Shown: positions 1 to 9,600 of the stretch, one piece after another | How the letters are laid out: each line of letters begins with the position of its first letter | Numbering within the stretch: the first letter of the stretch is position 1 | Source: Reyranella sp. | GTDB taxonomy: Bacteria; Pseudomonadota; Alphaproteobacteria; Reyranellales; Reyranellaceae | Direction: 5' to 3' | Assembly (NCBI GenBank): GCA_022844015.1 | Contig: JALHMO010000056.1 | Location: 1-39,363 of the forward strand | DNA: 39,363 nucleotides | Notes under the pieces: generated by a model | Databases searched by the model: none | What the model was told of the DNA's origin: nothing | The model's input: the letters and a program-made list of their open reading frames with translations, nothing else | Translations under genes and position numbers: made by a program

Positions 1-1451
1 ACACGTTCTGCTGGTACCGCAGCGAGAAGAACGACAACGGCTACGCCCATCCGATCGAAGGCCTGTGCGCGGTGATCGATCTCGACCGGGCCGAGGTGCT
101 GCGCATCGACGATTACGGCACGGCCGAGGTGCCGATGGCGAGCCGCAACTACGCGGCGCGCTTTCGGACGATCTTCCGCGACGACGTCAAGCCGCTCGAG
201 ATCGTGCAGGCCGAAGGGCCGAGCTTCACCGTCGAGGGCAACGAGGTGCACTGGCAGAGATGGCGTTTCCGAGTCGGCTTCAACGCGCGCGAAGGCCTCG
301 TGCTGCATGAGGTCGGCTACGAGGACGAGGGCCGGCTGCGGCCGGTGCTGCATCGCGCCGCGCTGTCGGAGATGGTGGTGCCCTACGGCCATCCCGGCGG
401 CGGGCACTTCCGCAAGAACGCCTTCGACGTCGGCGAGTACGGCATCGGCGTGCTCGCAAACTCGCTGAAGCTCGGCTGCGACTGCCTGGGCGCCATCCGC
501 TACTTCGACGCCTGGCTGGCCGACAGCAAAGGCGAGCCCTACTGCATCGAAAGCGCGATCTGCCTGCACGAGGAGGATTTCGGCATCCTGTGGAAGCATA
601 CCGACCTGTTCACCGGCGAGGTCGACGTGCGGCGTGCCCGCCGGCTGGTCGTGTCGTCGATCTCGACCGTCGGCAACTACGAGTACGGCTCGTTCTGGTA
701 CCTCTACCAGGACGGCTCGATCCAGTTCGAGATGAAGGCCACGGGAATACTGAACACCGCCGGCATCCGGCCGGGCGAGGCGCCGCGCTATGGCACCATC
801 GTGTCGCCCGGCGTCTATGCGCACTATCACCAGCACGTCTTCAACATGCGGCTCGACATGGCCGTCGACGGCGAGCGCAACCGCGTCGTCGAGGTCGATA
901 CGGTGGCGCTGCCGATGGGGCCCGACAATCCGCACGGCAACGCCTTCACGGTGCGCGAGACCGTGCTGGCGAGCGAGCAGGCGGCACAGCGCAACGTCGA
1001 CTTCAACGCCGCGCGCTACTGGAAGATCGAGAGCGCGGAGGCGCGCAACGGGCTCGGCCAGCCGACGGCCTATCGGCTGATGTCGACCAGCCCGGTGCCG
1101 ATCTTCTCCAACCCGCAGTCGAGCGTCGCCCGGCGCGCCGCCTTCATGACCAAGCAGCTCTGGGTCACCGCCTACGACCGCGACGAGATGCATGCTGCCG
1201 GGCGCTATCCCAATCAGAGCAAGGGCGGCGACGGCCTGCCGGCGTGGACCAGCGCGGACCGGCCGCTGGTCGATACCGACCTCGTCGTCTGGCACAGCTT
1301 CGGCCTCCACCACATCCCGCGACCGGAGGACTTCCCGGTCCAGCCGGTAACCACCGCCGGCTTCATGCTGCAGCCCGTCGGATTCTTCAGCGAGAACCCG
1401 GCGCTCGATGTTCCGCCGGCGAAGAGCACGTTGAGCTGCTGCGTGGCGTGA
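1..1451 (+). CDS. Copper-containing primary amine oxidase, 5' end outside window
   Basis: Catalyses oxidative deamination of primary amines to aldehyde, ammonia and hydrogen peroxide using copper and a self-made topaquinone (TPQ) cofactor. The reading frame is open from base 3, so the N-terminal part lies upstream; about 480 residues of a family protein usually of 640-720 are visible, covering the catalytic beta-sandwich domain. The TPQ motif is clear: the tyrosine of TVGNYEYG is encoded at 678-680. The catalytic-base aspartate sits in YFDAWLADS (507-509). Copper ligands are the histidines of the HQH motif (828-830 and 834-836) and the second histidine of GLHHIPRPED (1311-1313). All catalytic residues are therefore present. 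The gene converges on the Sel1 gene with a palindrome between them. The fold and cofactor are certain; the substrate is unknown. Confidence 0.95.
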   Translation, partial: TFCWYRSEKNDNGYAHPIEGLCAVIDLDRAEVLRIDDYGTAEVPMASRNYAARFRTIFRDDVKPLEIVQAEGPSFTVEGNEVHWQRWRFRVGFNAREGLVLHEVGYEDEGRLRPVLHRAALSEMVVPYGHPGGGHFRKNAFDVGEYGIGVLANSLKLGCDCLGAIRYFDAWLADSKGEPYCIESAICLHEEDFGILWKHTDLFTGEVDVRRARRLVVSSISTVGNYEYGSFWYLYQDGSIQFEMKATGILNTAGIRPGEAPRYGTIVSPGVYAHYHQHVFNMRLDMAVDGERNRVVEVDTVALPMGPDNPHGNAFTVRETVLASEQAAQRNVDFNAARYWKIESAEARNGLGQPTAYRLMSTSPVPIFSNPQSSVARRAAFMTKQLWVTAYDRDEMHAAGRYPNQSKGGDGLPAWTSADRPLVDTDLVVWHSFGLHHIPRPEDFPVQPVTTAGFMLQPVGFFSENPALDVPPAKSTLSCCVA

Positions 1452-1457
1452 GGTTGT

Positions 1458-1480
1458 CCTCCCCAGCGAAGCTGGGGAGG
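1458..1480. terminator. Family A palindrome between convergent genes
   Basis: Perfect hairpin with arms CCTCCCCAGC and GCTGGGGAGG around a GAA loop. It lies 6 nt after the amine oxidase stop and 8 nt before the stop of the opposing Sel1 gene, so it could end transcription from both sides. There is no U-tract, so intrinsic termination is an inference from position. The same palindrome recurs elsewhere in the window (family A). Confidence 0.6.
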
Positions 1481-1488
1481 AGAGGATT

Positions 1489-2097
1489 TCACCCGCAACT
1501 CTTGTAGCCGGACTGCTTGCAGCGTGCCGCCAGCTCGCGGGCGCGGGCGATCGCCTGAGAAGTCATCGACTGGCCGACCTCGTCGCGCGCCTTGGTGATC
1601 ACGCCCTTCACCGACTCGGGCGCGTTCCCGGCGGCGAGGTCGAACCACATGTAGGCGAGGCCGTTGTCCTGCGGCACGCCGCGTCCCGTGCGGTAGCGCG
1701 AGGCGAGGTCGTTCTCGGCATAGTAGTAGCCCTGCTCGGCCGAGCGCTTCAGCCACTTCACCGATTCGGCCGAGTCGACCGCGACGCCCCAGCCGACGGC
1801 GTAGAAGACGCTGAGCGCATGCTGGGCAAGCGGGTCGCCCTGCTCGGCGGAGGCGCGGTACCAGCGCGCCGCCTCGCCGTGGTTCTGCTCGACGCCGAAG
1901 CCGTCCTCGTACATTCGGCCGACCAGGTACTGCGCGCGGGGCTGGCCGCGCTCCGCCTCGGGATGCAGCAGGGTGAAGGCCTGGGTGTAGTTCTTGCGCC
2001 GAAAGGCCTCCTGGCCATCCTCGAAGGGACCGGCGCCGGCCGGCGGGACCATCGCCAGCACGAGCATCGCGGCGACGAACGGAAGCAATCGACTCAT
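1489..2097 (-). CDS. Secreted Sel1-like repeat protein
   Basis: A 202-residue protein with an N-terminal signal peptide (hydrophobic stretch at residues 4-20, likely cleavage after AGAG). It is followed by Sel1-like (SLR, TPR-related) repeats, seen as AQYLVGRMYEDGFGV, then AQHALSVFYAVGWGV, then AENDLASRYRTGRGV, each followed by a WY/WL-x-RSAEQG-like helix or its equivalent. Such repeats form alpha-alpha solenoids used for protein-protein contacts in the periplasm or at the cell surface; the partner is not evident. I chose the ATG at 2097 because it begins a proper signal peptide, although the frame is open further upstream through the neighbouring gene. It follows the ADH-like gene on the same strand by 17 nt, so the two are probably cotranscribed. 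The C-terminus contains two cysteines in CKQSGYKSCG that may form a disulfide. Confidence 0.85.
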   Translation of the reverse strand: MSRLLPFVAAMLVLAMVPPAGAGPFEDGQEAFRRKNYTQAFTLLHPEAERGQPRAQYLVGRMYEDGFGVEQNHGEAARWYRASAEQGDPLAQHALSVFYAVGWGVAVDSAESVKWLKRSAEQGYYYAENDLASRYRTGRGVPQDNGLAYMWFDLAAGNAPESVKGVITKARDEVGQSMTSQAIARARELAARCKQSGYKSCG

Positions 2098-2114
2098 CGT
2101 GCAGTGTCCTCTCG

Positions 2115-3329
2115 TCAGTAGGCCGCTTCGAGCAGGCGCAGCGCCTCGGCGACCTGCGCCTCGGGCGAGCGCGCCCCGGCGTTGGCGTTGAAGTTCTTCA
2201 CCGTCTCTCCGGCGATCGCGGGAAAGTCCTCGCGCGGGATGTCGAGCTGGCGCAGCCGCGTCGGCATGCCCATGCGCCCGTAGAGCTGCTCGAGCGTGTC
2301 GGCCACCGCGAGAGCGGCGTCGCGCGCCGCCATGCCGTCCTGCCAGACCTCGAGGGACTCGGCGACGCGTCGGGCGGCGCGCGGCTCGACCTCCTCGGAC
2401 AGGCGGATCCTGGGCGCATGCACGACGGCCGTCGATTCGCCCTGGCCGACGCGCGGATAGCGCACGTGCAGGGCGGTCGAGACAGCGTAATTGCCGGAGA
2501 AGGCGCCGCCGCGGAAGCGGCGCAGGCCGTCGTCCTCGGCGCGGTTCTGCAGGAAGGCGGCAAGGCAGAGATCGAGACGCAGGGCCGCCTCGTCGGGTTC
2601 GTCGGCGAGCCGACGGTAGGCGCCATAGGCGAGGCGGAAGGCCTGATCCTCGTCGCCTGCCGCCAGCGGATTGGCGTCGAGTTGCGCACGGGCGCCGACG
2701 AGGCTCGCGAACACCGTCGTGCCGGTCGAGCGGATCAGATCTGCCGGCGTGGCGAGCAGCGCCTCCTCGTCGAGGAAGATCGCCTGCGGCCGCGTCTTGG
2801 GGTCGAAGTACTCCATCCGATGGTCGAGGTCGGGATTCTTGAGGCCGGTGCCGGCCCGGTTCATGGCGCTGGTCGGCGTCGTCGGCACGTTGATGATCGG
2901 CGGCTTGGGCGCCATCAGGCGCGGGCTGTAGGCGGGCTTGCCCTCGGGGTACTGTGTCATGAGGCGGAGCGGATCGTCCTTCTCGGAGAGGAAGATCGCC
3001 ACGGCGCGCGTCGCCACGATGACGCTGCCGCCGCCGACCGCAATCAGCAGGTCGGCGCCGGCCGCCGCCGCCGCTTCCCTGGCCGCCGCCACGGAGGCAT
3101 AGGTCGAGTCCTTCTCGATCGCATCGAAGACGCCGGCATGGCGCTCGCCCAGCGCCACCGCGATGCGCCGCACGGTGTCTGTCCTCCGGTTGATCGACGG
3201 CGAGCAGATGACGAAGGCGCGTTTGGCGCCGACGCGCTGGACCGCCTCCCCGAGCCCCTGCTCGAGTGCCTGGCGGCCGCAATGGAGGCGCCACGAATAG
3301 CCTGCCGCCCTGAATCCGCTACCGCTCAT
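2115..3329 (-). CDS. Iron-containing alcohol dehydrogenase-fold protein, metal site apparently lost
   Basis: A 404-residue protein of the iron-type alcohol dehydrogenase / dehydroquinate synthase-like superfamily. The NAD(P)-binding GGGS motif is at residues 99-102 (LLIAVGGGSVI) and a PTT motif at 149-151 matches the family's PTTAGTGSE region. The four metal ligands of typical members (D and H of the GxDAxxHAxE motif, a later H, and the H of PHG) are not conserved. By eye the equivalents are T205, S209, A282 and Q296, the last in VGQGE where PHGxA is expected. Catalysis may thus be metal-independent or absent. ATG at 3329 is preferred over ATG at 3356 because GGGGAG precedes it at good spacing. 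Substrate unknown. It is the upstream partner of the Sel1 gene. Confidence 0.8.
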   Translation of the reverse strand: MSGSGFRAAGYSWRLHCGRQALEQGLGEAVQRVGAKRAFVICSPSINRRTDTVRRIAVALGERHAGVFDAIEKDSTYASVAAAREAAAAAGADLLIAVGGGSVIVATRAVAIFLSEKDDPLRLMTQYPEGKPAYSPRLMAPKPPIINVPTTPTSAMNRAGTGLKNPDLDHRMEYFDPKTRPQAIFLDEEALLATPADLIRSTGTTVFASLVGARAQLDANPLAAGDEDQAFRLAYGAYRRLADEPDEAALRLDLCLAAFLQNRAEDDGLRRFRGGAFSGNYAVSTALHVRYPRVGQGESTAVVHAPRIRLSEEVEPRAARRVAESLEVWQDGMAARDAALAVADTLEQLYGRMGMPTRLRQLDIPREDFPAIAGETVKNFNANAGARSPEAQVAEALRLLEAAY

Positions 3330-3551
3330 CGATCTCCCCGCCCGCCTTGCCTCCATGGTTTACCTGCTGCCGCAGAAATCCGCACGTCCGCCGGATTGAA
3401 TGCGATCGGCTGCCCCAGGCCTACCTTGACGCGATCTTCGCTGCCGGGGACAAATCGACTCCATGGGTCGTTCGTCCGATCACAACCTGATCGCGGTCGC
3501 ACTCCGGAGGCGATACATGGCTTGCATCGCCCGGCGTGAAAGCCGGATGAC

Positions 3552-4766
3552 GTGACGGATCGCGTCGAGACGAGCCGGCCGCCGGAGCCGCCGGCGCGGC
3601 CGTCCCCTTCGCCGCCGCCATCCTCCAGGCGCAAATCCTGGCTGCGCCCGATCCTACTCGTCCTGGTCGTGATCCTGATCGTCGGCATCGGGTTCGAGGG
3701 CCTCAAGACGGTGGGCGAGCGATCCATGCCGGTCAGCGAGGCGGCCAAGGGCCCGCCGCTGGTGCGGGTCGCACCGGCCGAGCGGGGCTCCCGCGAGACG
3801 AGCCTGACGCTGCCCGGCGATATCACCGCCTTCGAGGAAGCGCCGGTCTATGCCCGGGTCAACGGCTATGTCAGCAAATGGACGGTCGACATCGGGGCGC
3901 GGGTCAAGGCCGGCCAGCTTCTGGCGGAGATCGAGACGCCCGAGCTGCACCAATCGCTGCGCCAGGCGCAGGCGCTGGTGCTGCAGGCCAAGGCCAACGC
4001 CGAGATCGCCCGCATCACCTTCAACCGCTACCTCGGCCTGGTGAGGACCAATGCCGTGTCGCAGCAGGACGTCGACAACAGCCGCGCCGCCCACGAGGCC
4101 CGCCTGGCCGATGTCGCTGCCGCCGAGGCCGAGGTCGGCCGGATCGACGCGACGATCGCCTTCCAGAAGATTTACGCGCCGTTCGACGGCATCGTCGGTG
4201 CGCGCAATCTCGCCAAGGCGACGACGGGCGCGCTGATCGATCTCGGTAGCGGGGACGCCAAGGCTTGGCTCTACAGGATCTATCGAATGGATCCGGTACG
4301 CGTCTACGTGACCATGCCGCAGGTCTACCTGCCGATGGTCAAGGATGGCCTCGCTGCGGATATCGTGGTCCGCGAATATCCCGACCGCACCTTCAGCGGC
4401 AAGGTCGTACGCAACGCCGCATCGCTCGATGCCATCTCGCGCACCATGCTGGTCGAGGTCGAGGTGCCCAACCCCGAGGGCATCCTGCTGCCCGGCCTCT
4501 ACTCGACCGTCCAGTTCCGGCTGATCAACCCGGCGCCGCCGATCGTCGTCGCCGACTCGTCCATCATCGTGCTCGACGGGGCGCCGCAGGTTGCCATCGT
4601 CGACAAGGACGATGTCGTCCAGATGCGCAAGGTTCGGCTCGGCCGCGATTTCGGCAGGTCGGTCGAGGTGCTCGCAGGATGCGACGAAGGCGATCGCGTC
4701 ATTCTCAACCCGAGCGACCTTCTGAAGAATGGCGACAAAGTCCGTGTCCGGACCGGCAATCCCTAG
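3552..4766 (+). CDS. RND efflux periplasmic adaptor (membrane fusion protein, HlyD/AcrA family)
   Basis: A 404-residue membrane fusion protein bridging an RND pump to an outer-membrane channel. A proline-rich cytoplasmic N-terminus precedes one transmembrane helix (about residues 32-48, ILLVLVVILIVGIGF). The lipoyl-like half motifs follow (APVYARVNGYVSKW and GARVKAGQLLAEIETPEL). Then come a helical hairpin rich in A/Q (about 130-195), a second lipoyl half (YAPFDGIVGARN), a beta-barrel domain and a membrane-proximal domain ending near residue 404. The start is GTG at 3552; no good upstream alternative exists, because the ATG at 3547 runs immediately into a stop. It overlaps the next gene by 38 nt, indicating translational coupling. 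The matching pump gene is not in the operon but lies convergent downstream at 6639-9845. Confidence 0.92.
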   Translation: MTDRVETSRPPEPPARPSPSPPPSSRRKSWLRPILLVLVVILIVGIGFEGLKTVGERSMPVSEAAKGPPLVRVAPAERGSRETSLTLPGDITAFEEAPVYARVNGYVSKWTVDIGARVKAGQLLAEIETPELHQSLRQAQALVLQAKANAEIARITFNRYLGLVRTNAVSQQDVDNSRAAHEARLADVAAAEAEVGRIDATIAFQKIYAPFDGIVGARNLAKATTGALIDLGSGDAKAWLYRIYRMDPVRVYVTMPQVYLPMVKDGLAADIVVREYPDRTFSGKVVRNAASLDAISRTMLVEVEVPNPEGILLPGLYSTVQFRLINPAPPIVVADSSIIVLDGAPQVAIVDKDDVVQMRKVRLGRDFGRSVEVLAGCDEGDRVILNPSDLLKNGDKVRVRTGNP

Positions 4767-6261
4767 GCCGGTGCAGGTCCTGCGCGCCCTCGGTGCCGGC
4801 CTCGCCGCGTTAGCCAGCCTCGCCGGCTGCGATCCGGTCGGGCCGAACTACGTCCGCCCCGAGGCAACCGTGCCGGCACGGTTCGTCGAAGCCGGGCCGT
4901 GGAAGGAGGCGGTGCCGCAGGACTCGATCGCCCGCGGCGACTGGTGGATCATCTTCGGCGATCCCACGCTGAATGGGCTGCAGGCCGAGGCGGTGAGGCG
5001 GAACCCCGATCTCAAGGCCGTCGCTGCCCGCGTGCTGCAGGCGCAGGCCATTGCCGGCATCTCGAAGAGCTACATGTATCCCGAGATCCAGGTCGGCGGG
5101 CTCGCCCAGCGCTTCGCCAACAACTCCAACTTCGCCGTCCTCGTCGATCCGGCCACGGTCACCGCCAACACGGCGACCATTACCGACGGCTTCAAGGCGG
5201 TTCCGCTCTACTCGACGTGGGAGATCGACTTCTGGGGCCGCATCCGCCGCCAGATGGAAGCGGCGATGGCCGAGCTCGGCGCCAGCATCGCGGCATACCA
5301 GGTGGCCCTGCTGACCCTGAACGGCGAGATCGCCCAGACCTATTTCGAGCTGCGCACGACGGACGAGCTGCAGCGCGTCATCGCCGAGAACATCGCCCTG
5401 CGTCGCGGCACCTTCGAGCTGGTCAGGGTGCGCCGCGCCGACGGGTTGTCGAGCGACGTGGCACTGCTGGAGGCCGAGACCGCGCTGCGCACCATCGAGG
5501 CGCAGGCGCCGCCACTCGAGGCGCAGCGCAGCCGGCTGGTCCACAAGCTCGCGGTGCTGACCGGCAGCACCCCCGAGACCCTGACGATCGGCAAGGAGCC
5601 CTACCGGCCGGCGATACCGGCGATCCCTGTGGGGCTGCCGTCCGACCTGCTGCAGCGGCGTCCCGACATCGCCCGGGCCGAGCGCGAGCTGGTCGCCTAC
5701 AATGCCCGGATCGGCGTCGCCGTTGCCGCCTACTTCCCGACCATCCAGCTCACCTCGGCGGTCGGCTTCGAGAGCTTCGCGCTGTCGACCCTGACCCAGC
5801 CGACCAGCAACATCTGGGGTATCGGTCTCAGCCTGTTCCAGTCGCTGTTCAATTCCGGCCGCACGACCCTCAACGTCGAACGCACGCGCGCCGCCTACGA
5901 GGAGCAGGTGGCGCTCTACCAGGCGCTGCTGCTGAAATCCTTCCAGGAGGTCGAGAACGCGCTCGCCGGGCTGCGCCATCTCGGTCAGCAGGCGCGCCTC
6001 CAGCAGATCGCCGTGACCAGCGCCAGCAACACCGCCGGCCTGGCGAGCCAGCGTTTCCAGCAGGGGCTCGTCTCGATGCTGGATGTCCTGACCGCGCAGC
6101 GCGCCGTGCTCGCCTCGCGCACCATCGCCGTCCAGATCACCAACGACCAGCTGATGACCACGGTCGCGCTCATCAAGGCGCTGGGCGGCGGCTGGCAGGA
6201 TCGCGCCCAGCAGGCGCCCGAAGGCCTTCGCACCACGTGGGCGCCGCCGCTCAAGCAGTGA
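4729..6261 (+). CDS. Outer-membrane efflux lipoprotein (NodT/OprM family)
   Basis: A 510-residue TolC-like outer membrane factor. The N-terminus is a lipoprotein signal with lipobox LAGC, making Cys34 the likely acylated residue after cleavage. The PVGPNYVRPEA that follows is typical of the NodT family. Two outer-membrane efflux protein (OEP) repeats follow, with the family features FGDPTLNGL, YSTWEIDFWGRIRR, the LPSDLLQRRPDI linker and a second-half QSLFNSGRT segment. It should form the trimeric exit duct of a tripartite pump with the adaptor encoded just upstream, whose 3' end it overlaps by 38 nt. The convergent RND gene likely supplies the third component. Confidence 0.93.
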   Translation: MATKSVSGPAIPRPVQVLRALGAGLAALASLAGCDPVGPNYVRPEATVPARFVEAGPWKEAVPQDSIARGDWWIIFGDPTLNGLQAEAVRRNPDLKAVAARVLQAQAIAGISKSYMYPEIQVGGLAQRFANNSNFAVLVDPATVTANTATITDGFKAVPLYSTWEIDFWGRIRRQMEAAMAELGASIAAYQVALLTLNGEIAQTYFELRTTDELQRVIAENIALRRGTFELVRVRRADGLSSDVALLEAETALRTIEAQAPPLEAQRSRLVHKLAVLTGSTPETLTIGKEPYRPAIPAIPVGLPSDLLQRRPDIARAERELVAYNARIGVAVAAYFPTIQLTSAVGFESFALSTLTQPTSNIWGIGLSLFQSLFNSGRTTLNVERTRAAYEEQVALYQALLLKSFQEVENALAGLRHLGQQARLQQIAVTSASNTAGLASQRFQQGLVSMLDVLTAQRAVLASRTIAVQITNDQLMTTVALIKALGGGWQDRAQQAPEGLRTTWAPPLKQ

Positions 6262-6364
6262 TATTCTTGCTCCTCCCCAGCTTCGCTGTTCTGATGAGGA
6301 CACATCTCAAGAGCGCCTTCGTACTCTTGGACTCGCGGCATTTCGCGGGTCCAGGACGGAGGAA

Positions 6365-6492
6365 CCTCACCCTGAGGAGGCCCGAAGGGCCGTCTCGAAT
6401 CGGGCGAAGTAGCCTTCGCCCTTTGGTGGCAACCAGTCTTGTTGGTGCCATCCTTCGAGACGCCGCACTATGTGCGGCTCCTCAGGATGAGG
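6365..6492. repeat. Family C palindromic element (CCTGAGGAG type)
   Basis: Imperfect inverted repeat of 128 nt. The termini CCTCACCCTGAGGAG / CTCCTCAGGATGAGG and inner arms GTCTCGAA / TTCGAGAC can fold into a long hairpin. Elements with CCTCATCCTGAGGAG-type ends are widespread intergenic palindromes in alphaproteobacteria such as Bradyrhizobium and relatives (general knowledge). Only one copy is seen here. Confidence 0.7.
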
Positions 6493-6570
6493 ATCGTGTT
6501 TGTGGCTTACGACCTGCATAGCGTGAGCTGAGGTGTTGTGGCGCTCACGGAAGCCGCAATTAAACGAGAG

Positions 6571-6618
6571 GAGCGCCACTGGTGGCGAAGTTTGCTCCGC
6601 CACCAGTGGCGCGCTCCC
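6571..6618. repeat. Family B palindrome (GCGCCACTGGTGGC type), copy 1
   Basis: Hairpin built from GAGCGCCACTGGTGGC and GCCACCAGTGGCGCGCTC around GAAGTTTGCTCC. It ends about 20 nt before the stop of the RND pump. Related copies lie at 13089-13164 and 39311-39363, and all three continue with a variant of GCTCCC(A/G)GCCATGA. Confidence 0.75.
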
Positions 6619-6638
6619 GGCCATGACGCCTCCAACGC

Positions 6639-9600
6639 TCACCGCGCCGACAGCAGCTCCGCGCCTTCCTGCGGCGTCGCTGGGCGCCAATGGCGCCGCA
6701 TCAGGCTGAAGATCACCGGCACCATCACCAGGGTGGCGACGCAGGCGAGCAGCATGCCGCCGATCACCGCCCGTCCGAGCGGTGCGTTCTGCTCGCCGCC
6801 CTCGCTGAGCCCGAGCGACATCGGGATCATGCCGAACACCATGGCGATCACCGTCATGATCACCGGCCGGAAGCGCGCCTCGCCGGCGGCGAGAGCGGCC
6901 TGGATCGCGGTCTGGCCTTGGTGCAGGGCGTGCTTGGCGAACGAGATCACCAGGATGCTGTTCGCCGTCGCCACGCCAACCGTCATGATGGCGCCCATCA
7001 GCGAGGGCACGCTGAAGGTGGTCTGGGTCAGCAGCAGCATCAGCACGACGCCGCAGAACGCGCCGGGCAGGGCCATGACGATGATGAACGGGTCCGTCCA
7101 GGATTGGAAATTGATCACCAGGATCAGGTAGACCAGCAGGGTCGCGGCGAGCAGCCCCTGGCCGAGCTGGTCGAAGGCGAGATCCATGGTCTGGCCCTGG
7201 CCTCCCATCTCGATGACGATGCCCTTGGGCAGGCCGACCGATTCCTCGGCGATGATGCGCCGCACGGCGGAGACAACCGAGCCCGTGTCGACGCCCTGGA
7301 CGTTGGCCATGACGTCGAACGTCACCAGCACGTTGGTATGGTCGACCTGGGCGGGGATCTGCGTGCGGCTGATCTCGGCGATGTTGCCGAGGTACTGGGC
7401 CTGGGCGCCGCCGCTGCCGCGGATCGGGATGTTGGTCAGGTCCTCCATGCGGCTCAGCTTGTCCAAGGGCGACTGCACGACCAGCCAGTAGGTGTGACCG
7501 GACTCCGGATCGGTCCAGAAGTTGGGATTCACCATCAGGCTCGAGCTCGCCTCCATCAGCACGTTGCGGGCGACATCGCGCTGGGTGAAGCCGGTGAGGC
7601 CTTCCTCCCGCGCCATCTTGGCCGCCCGGTCGCGGTCGACGTCGATCTTCAGGGCCGGCTGGTTGAGCCGCTGCTGGATGTGAACGTCGACGGCGCCCGG
7701 CACGGCGAGCAGCCGTTTCTCGATCTTCTGGGCGACGGCGTGCAGGGCCTCCATCCTGGCGAGGCCGAACACCTTGATATCGATGGGAGCCGGCAGGCCG
7801 AGATTGAGGATCTGGGTCTTCATGTCGCTCGGCTGGAAATAGAAGAGCAGCTCGGGATGCCGTTCCGGCAGCACCTCCCGGAGACGTCGCGCGTACTCCC
7901 GGGAGCCGTGGCGACGTGTCGGCTTCAACGCCACCAGGATCTCTCCGTCGGCCGAGCTCGCGGTGATGTTGTCGCTGAAGATGATGTTGTTGGGCTCGGG
8001 GATGCCGATATTGTCGAGGATCACGGCGACGTCGTCGCCCATGACCTCGCGCATCGTCTCCTCGACCTTGCTGAAGTAGACTCCGGTTTCCTCGATGCGC
8101 GTACCGGTTGGCGCCGAGACATGCAGGCGCAGGCTGCTGCCGTCGACCGGCGGGAAGAAGTCCCGCCCCATCCCCGGCACCGCGAGCGCCGCGAGGATCG
8201 TCGCCACGGCGAACACCGCCAGGACGGGAGCCGGATGGCGGAGGGCCCAGCCCAGGAATGTCACGTAGCGGGCACGCAGGCGCATGAAGCCCGAGTCGAA
8301 GGCAAGATGAAATCGCCGGAACGGGCCGGGGCTGGAAGCCGTTGTCGCGCCCGACCGTGCGGCGCGGTCGTGCTCGCCGCGGATCAGGTAGTTGGCCAGC
8401 ACCGGAACCAGCGTGCGCGACAGCAGGTAGGAGGTCGCGATGGCGAACAGGACGGCCAGTGCCATGGGCACGAACAGGAAGCGCGGCGGACCGGTCAGCA
8501 GGGCGACCGGCAGGAAGACGATGCAGATGCACAAGGTCGACACGAAGGCCGGGATGGCGATCTCCTGGGCGCCATCGAGGATCGACCGGATCAGGTTCTT
8601 CTCCATCGCGAGGTGGCGATGGATGTTCTCCAGCGTGACCGTCGCGTCGTCGACCAGGATGCCGACCGACAGCGCGAGGCCGCCCAGGGTCATCAGGTTG
8701 AGCGTGTTGCCGGTGACGCCGAGCAGCAGGATCGAGGTGAAGATGCAGATCGGGATCGAGATGACCACGACCAGGGTGCCGCGCCAGCTGCCGAGGAACA
8801 CCAGGATCAGGAGGCCGGTCAGGCCGGCCGCGATCAGGCCCTCGACGACGACGCCCTGGATGGCTTCCAGGACGTAGACCGACTGATCGAACAGGATGGT
8901 GAACTGCAGGTCGCCCGGCGTCGGGATGGTCTTCAGCACTTGCTTGGTCTGGGCGATGATGTCGAGGGTCGAGACCTCGCCGCTCTTGCCGACCGACAGG
9001 AACACCGACTTGTGGCCGTCGAGCCGCACCAGGTTGGTCTGCGGCTGGTAGCCGTCCCGGACATGGGCGACATCGCGCACATAGACGATGTTGCCGCCGC
9101 TGCTCTTGATCGGGGTCGCGTTGAGCAGCTCCATCGTGGTCGGGCTGTTGTTCATCTGCAGCATGTACTCGGTCCTGCCGATGCGGACCGAGCCGGTCGG
9201 CAGGATGACGTTCTGCTTCAGCATCGCGTTGTTGATGTCGTCCGCCGTCACGCCGTGCGCCATCATCCTGACGGGGTCGAGGTCGATCATGATCACCCGC
9301 GCGGTGCCGCCCCAGGGCAAGGGCAACTGGGCGCCTTCGACCGGTGCGATGGCCTGACGCACGGTGAACTGCCCGAAATCGAAGAGCTGGGATTCGGTCA
9401 GCGTCTGGCTCGCCAGGGCGACCAGCATGACGGGAACGCTCGACGGGTCGTAGATCAGCACATAGGGCGGAGTCGTGCCGACCGGCATCTTCTTCAGGAT
9501 GGTCTGCGATGTCGCCGTGACCTGCGCCAGCGCGCGATCGATATCGACCTTGGGATGGAAATAGAGGCGCATCATGCCGATGCCGAAGATGTTGCGCGAT

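Larger units (their letters stand above)
6262..6638. repeat. Intergenic region made of palindromic repeats between convergent efflux genes
   Basis: This 377-nt gene-free stretch holds three repeat pieces. First, half of a family A palindrome (6272-6287, CCTCCCCAGCTTCGCT) with no matching second arm. Second, a family C imperfect palindrome (6365-6492) whose ends read CCTCACCCTGAGGAG and CTCCTCAGGATGAGG, with inner arms CGTCTCGAA and TTCGAGACG. Third, a family B palindrome (6571-6618) with arms related to GCGCCACTGGTGGC and a central CTCCGCCACCAGTGGCGC. Nothing in it looks coding. It separates the end of the outer-membrane factor from the end of the RND pump. Confidence 0.75.

Noticed and set aside
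3330..3356. Longer start (ATG at 3356) for the ADH-like gene
   Set aside because: ATG at 3329 has a GGGGAG ribosome binding site; the extra nine residues look unlike family N-termini.
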